Assembly (NCBI GenBank): GCA_950022655.1
Contig: OX465581.1
Coordinates: forward strand, 30,103,300 to 30,167,299
From: Alentia gelatinosa
Lineage: Eukaryota; Annelida; Polychaeta; Phyllodocida; Polynoidae
DNA length: 64,000 nt
Direction of reading: 5' to 3'
Positions within the stretch are counted from its first letter, which is position 1; each line of letters opens with the position of its first letter. This document shows, in pieces, positions 57,063 through 64,000 of this stretch. Made by a program: the position numbers and the translations under genes. Under the pieces are notes generated by a model. It searched no databases. It was not told the DNA's origin and saw only the letters and a list, made by a program, of their open reading frames with translations.

Positions 57063-59852
57063 TGTATGCCTACAGTTTTCTTTCATTGCGCATGAAAGCA
57101 TAGGAGTCTTCTGCTTCAGCAGGTTATATCGCCTTCTTCTACAACCAAGTACATACGTCAGTTTTCATCAACGGTGTTTTTCCGGATGTACAAAATATAT
57201 ACATAAAGATTAGAATAATGGTAATATGAGATGGATAACTGATGAAGGTAGACCTACTTATTATACTTGTCAATCAGCTTGGTCCTCTATATGTATAATG
57301 TCTCTTTGATTCGTTTCTTTAAAAGACCAATACTACAGCATTGTAAATCACCATGTATTGGACGAAAGCGTGTCACGCAACTGCTATAGAACCACTATTT
57401 TGGCAACCAATCGCAGAGTGATTAGCTGTGTCACATGTTCCAATTAAAAGTTCTCAGCGGGAGACGTAGAGTATACAAAGACAGTAATCACCATTCGAAG
57501 ATGACATACATTGTAACTCTTTCAGATGAGGGGAATAATAGCTGAGGTACTGGAGGAATGGGGTGGTCTATTCTGAAGTCAATGTCCTCACGGTACGTCC
57601 AGCATTGTGACTTCTGTAACTACCCCGGGTCGAAACCCCTATTTACATACAGCGCTGTGCCGGGGAGGTCAGTCAATTGGGGCTACATTCAAGTCTACCC
57701 TGAATTCATTCGGAGTTCAGCTACTGTGTGGGAGTCAGACTTGTGCACTGTGGAAAGGGGGTCGTTCTTTCTGTCCAATATAGTATTGGTTCAGAGTGTG
57801 GTCAATTGTGGGTCCACGGCATATCGATTCTGCACTCGGCCGACCGAATTGAGCCAATTGGAAGTTTATCTTGACTTAGAATATATTGTCGTGTCTATTG
57901 TGTTCCCTGTGAATTGGGCGGTGCAGCTCGCGCCGTTTGTGTTGTAAATCCCGTACAGTTAAGTTCCTGTTGGCAGTTCAGTAAATACTGCTGCGTCTGC
58001 ACCTCCAGTCCAGCCGATTGAAGATCCAGTTCCCAGCAAATATAACTACAAAGTAAAAGATGTTCCTGGAGCCCATTCTGAGCTTTCTCTTAAACCAGTC
58101 TATTGTCGATGTCTTAGGGCATGCTCCCAATCGATGCAGGATCTGGTACTAATCAATTACACATCTGTTGACGTCCAGTTTAAACCACATAAAGTCCTTG
58201 GCCGTTCCACGGCATGTCCCATCTCATTCCGTCTACAACACCATGTTCTGTTTTCTACAGACCATGAGAGGTCTCACCAAACACACAAGTGATACATGTC
58301 TATTATTCATTCTCTGTACGGTACTGCTAGTCGACGATCTATCAATTTACAAGTCCCTCTTCTGTCCAATTTATGACACATCCAGTCACTGTCTAATCTA
58401 TTACCGGTTCATTTTCTGTCCAACATGCCTCTTCACTTAACAATCTCTCTCTGGTAAATTCTGCATTAGTTCATGATGTTTTCAGTCCACAACTAATCCA
58501 TCTCCTTTCTATCGAGTCTACCAGCAGGTGTGGTTGCTCGTCTGCCCATGTTTTAAAAGACACCAATACAGAACATGCCGATATGTACCGCATTCAGCTA
58601 GTCTCAAAACATATTTCATGATCTCATCGAAGTCTATTGTGGGTTCAAGACCAGTAACGTGTCCAGAGCATGACTAGTCGTGTATTGCTCCACTGTTGAT
58701 CGTAGCTGGGTAGAGGTCGCCTTGAGTAGTATCGCTAGCTTGCAATGAATAATAACCTGGCATCCCAGTCTGACCGCTTCCCCATAGCACTGCTAGTCCT
58801 ATATGAAAGCTATGGGGCTGCTCCCTGTCGTAAATGACTACTAAAGAGTAATTTAGAGCTGCTCGGAGGTTTCTCACTAGGTCCGGTCGGGGTCGTATGT
58901 AATGTCGACCACAGAGGTTACAGCTGCTCTACCCAGCTCAATGTTGACGGGCTAGGAAGGACCAACCACCTTCACCCGGCAGTAGGACTGGTGACTGTAT
59001 TGCCTAGGCTGACAAGTGGGCAACGATTCAACAGGATGAATTATAACAGTTCACACATTTCGGATTATTTTACGCTATCCTCATTCAGGTCCTGTACGAT
59101 ACAACATAGAAGTAATATATAGGGACATAGTTAATGTGACTGAATTAAATCTGTACAGATATTTTGGTCAGAAATATTCACCGAGTTCGAAGACCTTCAT
59201 CCTCCAGCTGTGTATATTGCTGTGTGGGGTACTAAATAGGTCACTCCATATGCCAAGACTCTCATTCATCACATTAGGTGTTAGATATTGGGAGGCTGAT
59301 CTAACATTATGTTATTATTATTATTGGCATGTTATACGCCAATCAGGAAATGTGTTGTACATGCATACAAAAGGAATAATTGGTGATTGGTATTTATACT
59401 GATAGGAGAATTAGGTATGTTATCAGCCAATACCAGGATGGCATCTTATATAGTTCCGTCGAGTTTCTGGAACTAATATGTTCCTTCTTCATGCGACAAA
59501 GTTTATACATACTTATATACGATCACAGCATAAAGATACTTCTTGCACAGGTGGTGCAATCAGTCTCCTTTCCCAAACTCCAGAAAATGCAAACAAAGGC
59601 AATGTGTTTCGATGTGGACGGCCAGAAAAACACAATAACAGCTAAAGTAAATAACACATTTCGAGATCAGTATAAAATACCATCTCCAAATATAGCCGCA
59701 GTTCCAAAATGCCAGGAATGATGCCCACAGTCACGTCGAGAATCCAAGATGAGAGAGCGGCCCTAAAATAAGCAGCATGGGTGCCACGTTAGCATCAGGC
59801 CTCAAGTCCTAATATAGACGCCAGGCCCTACTATTGAGGATCCGTCGCGCAA
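57063..59852. other. intergenic or BTBD7 intron, nothing recognised
   Basis: The BTB-domain exons of BTBD7 are expected upstream of 55718 on the minus strand, but no matching frame with splice sites was found here. Confidence 0.4.
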
Positions 59853-60010
59853 GTGCCGTGCAGAATGTGCCATGCAGGGTCGCACATACTGGAGCTATGG
59901 ATCATGTGTAATGTGAGGTTACAGATGCTGCAGCTGTGCAGAATGTCCAATGTGGGGGTACGTGTGCTGCAGCTGCATGGAACGTACAGTATGGAGTCTC
60001 ACAAATGGTC
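59853..60010. repeat. degenerate tandem repeat
   Basis: Roughly 45-base units share gcagaatgtsccatg, gggt and gtgctgcagctg words across about 160 bases. The overlapping plus-strand frame is a by-product of the repeat. Confidence 0.5.
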
Positions 60011-61100
60011 CGTGCCACCCTTTCCCCCACAGATCATTACAGACATAGGACCCTGGGGATGGCAAGGTGTGTAGCCCCATCAAGGGGCTGGTTTACTAGG
60101 GGCTGAAGGCCCCACTAGACTCCTACACTACATAGCAGGTTAATAAGAGCCATGGGCCACTTTCCTGTCGAGCATCTTACACCAGGTTATGGCAACGACA
60201 GAAAATGTGCTTTAAAAATGACAAAACTAGAAAAAGGGAGAAAACAACTTCAGCCATCCCTGAAATGGACTAAAAAAACAGCTTGTAATAAGTTTAGCAA
60301 TTAGTCAATAAAAATGTCTGTAAAATGGTTTTCAACTATGGATCCATATGAGCATATAAGGTAATCTTTGGCTTATGATTCAGGTAGTTTAATAAGTTCA
60401 GGAAATAATTTATATCTTAATTGAAGCGCTGTAAATTTCAGGGTGATTACTGAGCGGGATGCCAACTGGGGTCAGAAAGTGAATTCCATTATCGTTTGGG
60501 ATGGTGAGCGTCCTGACCTATTGATGGAAAATGGATTCTGGGTGTATAGAGCCACACTGAATGAGGTATTTTTCAAATAAAATAACTCAGTAACTATTAC
60601 CACACATCATCCCTTGTATATTCCTCAAAACACCTTTAGCGATTCATTAAGCATCCCTTCACATTGCTATACTTAGTAAGGCTTCAATTGCTGCCATCAC
60701 CACAAGACATATTTAGGTCAATCAGATGTCAGCATTCTTCTAACTCCTTGGACTTTAGTTGTAAGAGAGTTTCTAAGAGAAATCCAACCGCACCACAGAG
60801 ATTGGCGCATTGGGCAGGTCTATAAATGAGTGTGTTAGGTCTGCCATGTATAATATTTTTGAGAGATCACAGAGCAAGGTAACATTATTAGTAAGTGATT
60901 TTCATCAACCAGAAGGCTATAATGTTTTAAAAAACAATTTGTTGACAATTTTATGCACTTTTAATCAAAATCCTGCACGTTAAAAGTAATGATTGCTTGA
61001 ATGGTAACAGATTCATTTTCAACCTGAGTGACCAAATAAGGCAGTTCATTGTTGTTTTGGTCAATGATACTTCACTGGAGATGCTTTTTATGAAAAAAAA
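60011..61100. other. non-coding, nothing recognised
   Basis: AT-rich, no recognised feature. Confidence 0.4.
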
Positions 61101-62680
61101 ATGCATCCCCTTATAAATAGATGTTGCATGGGAAGTTATGGCAAATTTATGACGATTTATTGTCCAGTGCCGTGGTGCGAGCGGCCAAAGTGGCCAGACA
61201 TAGACTGCTTTACCTCTCGGCACATCCAGCTAGCTCCCTGGTGCGGTGGGGTCGTTTTGTGGGATGCAGGGTGTGTAGTGGGAGAGGGGGGAAAGCTACA
61301 GCCTCTGTGGAGGCTATCTGAAGAGAGATATGAAGCAAGTCGACTCGCATCTCCAGCAGGCACGAGCCCGACGTCTCATGAGGAACTGCTCCACCGGCAA
61401 CCATTAAACAGGGACCCACGCCAACAGCATCTACTTTACAACTCTGGTTTCACGCCCGATTCCCGCCAGACAAATAACATGGCCAAAGTTACACGCACCC
61501 AATTACAGGCATCCGGCCCCGGGAGCGGGCGTCTGGGCGCCGGACGCCGGACGCCCCCGCCAGACGGCGCGTGGGTGAGGCGGGCAGCCCCGGCCAGCCT
61601 GCGCCGCCGTCCCCGGACACAGCAGCGCGTGTCTTGTCTGAGTGTAAATTAAGCTCGCGTATTACCCGCCCCCGCGCCGGGGACCGGGTGATGGTGGGAG
61701 CTATCATACCGATAACCTATTGAAAGCATATACAAATCCCAAACCTCTCTGTGAGGAAAGACAGCCACCAGAAGTCTGTGCCAGGGAGTTGCAGCTGTAG
61801 GCAGTAAAGGCACCATTTAAAGAAAATAAAATAGAAGAAAATAAGTTCTGCCGGAGTTCTACAGCCCATGGAGTGTATAATCAAGCTGGCGATGTGGGCT
61901 TGAGACGGGATCCATACCAACCGACCAATCTTTCACTTCGTGATCAACATGAAATGACTTCACCACTGCCGACAACTCTATACCCAAGCAACGCTCGCCT
62001 CGCCGGCGCCAAACTACTTGGTAGTCCGCGGCGCGCCTTTGTCCGACTACTTCGCTATTGTCTCAATTTAATTATGTAGTCATCAAACTGGCTGACTGAG
62101 GCGATTTTTCTAGCGCTATTCCCCACGACTGCAGCCAGGGTGGTGGAGCCAAGTGGAGCCGTGACTGGAGGGCGGTGGGAGACAGTGAGCATCTCACAAA
62201 GTAATCAGAGCCGCTCTCTTTGCCGCCTCGACATGCTCATTCATCAGTGCGCGTTAATCTAGCCTCCTTCTTTCCCGCCTCCACCTTATATTAGCACCCC
62301 CACGTGGCCGCATGACGAGTTCTGGTCGTCCGCTTTACACCGCTATTAAATATATCCCACTGGAAAATGCGTCCGGGGCCTGTCCGCCAAGTGGGTTCTG
62401 ATCAAAGCCGGCCGCACGTCGGCAGTGATCTGCTCGCACCGCCTACAAAAGGGGTGTTTTTTTAATTCACGTCAGCCAATTGTGACGCCTCTCCATCGGC
62501 GACAGCGCCATCTTCGGCCTGGCGGTGGAGTGGCGCACTAGCGACGTCGAATCGGGGTCTAGGGAGGACGTGGATCTACGTAATTAGAGACCTTGTCTTA
62601 GATCCGATAATTTATAATTAAGTATGTGTAGCCGCACAAGAAGCCTGCTATTACGGGGCACTACAGTCCCTAGCTTCAGC
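61101..62680. other. GC-rich, CpG-rich stretch
   Basis: Two GC-rich patches (about 61340-61700 and 62100-62600) rise out of AT-rich DNA. Composition alone suggests a promoter or untranslated first exon, perhaps of BTBD7, but no coding frame with recognised domains or splice sites supports a call. Confidence 0.3.
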
Positions 62681-62689
62681 CAGCGGAGG

Positions 62690-62960
62690 TGGTGTGCGGT
62701 GGCGTGATGGTGGAATGTAGTAGTAAGGTGTAGTTTGTTGGGACTAGTGGTGGTTGTCGTGATGGGGATGTTTAGTAAGTTGGGTATGTAGTAGTAGTAG
62801 TAGCAATGGTAGCGAAACTAGTGATCGTGAAGAGTGATTAACATTTGTATGTGGCAGTGGTGATGATGGTGTAATAGTAGTGTTGGTAATATGAGGTGAG
62901 TTCTCGTTGTGGTGGTTGTAGTAAGAGTGATGGCAATAGCAGTGGTAGAAGCAGAGACCT
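62690..62960. repeat. GT/GA-rich low-complexity stretch
   Basis: Plus strand is dominated by gtagtagtag, ggtggttg and gtgatgatgg words with almost no C. Confidence 0.7.
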
Positions 62961-64000
62961 TGGCGTTGGTGAAGGTTGGTGTGGCTCCACCTTCGTTTGC
63001 CCTACAGCTCGTCTTTAGCGCAGTAACTCAAAAGAGGGCCGGTTGGTGTTTTCTAAGAACGAGGATAGGACAAGGGAATTCGGTCTGTATGTAACACAAT
63101 AAGCGGCCAGGAGGCGCATCAAAGTAGTTTACCATCCATTGTTGCGGTGACCTGAGAACTTCAGTGGGCGTTCTATACACTGATGAAAGGCTGAATGTGA
63201 TTCTCTGTATGTCAGGCCCCAGCGGTCAGCACTCATTTCATTGTCTCCACTGATCACATCCACACAAAAGTATACAAACAATGTATCATCAAGGAATGAA
63301 ATATCTATCATGAATAAATACTGCATGAAAATAAATGTTATCAAACGGAGGCCCAGACACAGCCGCTTTCATAACATAGCTTAGATGAACGCGGTGCAAG
63401 CTATATACTCGCCATGCCACCACAATATGAGTTATAGAGCGTCAGTAGACGCATTGGGCAGTGACGCACTAGCAGCGAATGAGGCTGGCTGAGGCTTTAT
63501 TGGTCGGCGTAGCTGTAATATAGACGGCTTTATGTATCTGTATTAGACTGTTGATATTCGCGATCATCAGTTACACTGAGTGGTCATATATGTCTGGAGT
63601 GAGCGGTCAGAACAGCAGGGGATTACGTATTGAGTTCACAGCAGAAGGCTGGGGATATGGAACAGGCCAATACTAATTTGTATGTGCAATATTTCTGACA
63701 CAACATGTGCAACCAGGACAACTGTGAGTGATACTTGTGTGGTCCTTTTTTTGTGTGCATATTTTGTAAATACTAATTACCCATTATTAACTTACCACAA
63801 AACGAGTAGAATGTTGGTGTGAAAGGTGGAATATTTCATTAACCCCGAGGGCTCGGCGCTGTCTCACACGCTATGGAACGTTCTTAGCGTACGATATACT
63901 TTACGACCGACTCCATGCAACTCTCAAACTCTGAATTGCTTAGGAGTTATTTGAGGTTTCTTTTTCACTTAGATGCACCCTATCTACCCCCTATCCACAA
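62961..64000. other. right edge, nothing recognised
   Basis: No gene, RNA gene or repeat family member recognised. Confidence 0.4.

Noticed and set aside
57558..57947. 129-codon plus-strand frame
   Set aside because: No recognisable family and no flanking splice sites; the BTB domain of BTBD7 was specifically looked for here and is not present.
61101..61652. 183-codon GC-rich plus-strand frame
   Set aside because: Composition-driven open frame with Pro/Arg/Gly bias, no domain and no splice support.

Overview
The window is nuclear DNA from an animal. Genes are split by canonical GT-AG introns. Three multi-exon genes can be rebuilt by matching splice sites and reading phase. All three lie on the minus strand, separated by AT-rich, repeat-laden non-coding DNA with microsatellites and MITEs. 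A Penelope-like retroelement, a globin X-like gene and an animal TIR-domain gene suggest a marine invertebrate such as a mollusc, another lophotrochozoan or amphioxus. The sequence alone does not settle which.

Region 1 (about 0-13 kb) holds the 3' part of a minus-strand gene. It joins a macro-like domain (related to those next to TIR domains in bacteria) to a helical linker and a TIR domain. Six exons are recovered at 12817-12975, 5527-5680, 4713-4854, 3872-4063, 3060-3250 and 386-591, with consistent phases across all five junctions. The gene runs off the left edge inside the TIR domain, and its 5' end was not found. Its first recovered intron contains a complete, young Penelope-like element (5936-12725, plus strand). 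That element has a 16-bp target duplication, two near-identical pLTRs with a hammerhead-like motif in each, an upstream ORF1 with a candidate in-frame intron, and an ORF2 (PLE N-terminal domain, RT, zinc finger, GIY-YIG endonuclease) broken by one frame change.

Region 2 (13-24 kb) has no gene I can support. It contains a GC-rich cluster of degenerate repeats (14.4-16.8 kb), Harbinger-like and pogo-like MITEs, and one copy of a composite foldback repeat.

Region 3 (24-27 kb) is a three-exon globin X-like gene with the classic B12.2 and G7.0 introns and an acylation-type Met-Gly-Cys N-terminus. By my alignment it lacks the usual distal histidine.

Region 4 (27-51 kb) is mostly repeats and decayed coding fragments: pieces of a non-LTR reverse transcriptase, and a long ruined member of a multicopy protein family that is itself split by a composite foldback insertion. 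Region 5 (51-56 kb) carries the last five coding exons of a BTBD7 orthologue. The exons encoding its BTB domain are not recognisable in 56-64 kb, which holds foldback elements and GC-rich or low-complexity DNA.

A composite foldback repeat occurs four times (about 1.7, 21.8, 44.5 and 53.6 kb). Each copy has a TIR module of about 145 bp with a conserved core, followed by a long hairpin. The hairpin tip is conserved, but the outer stem differs from copy to copy.
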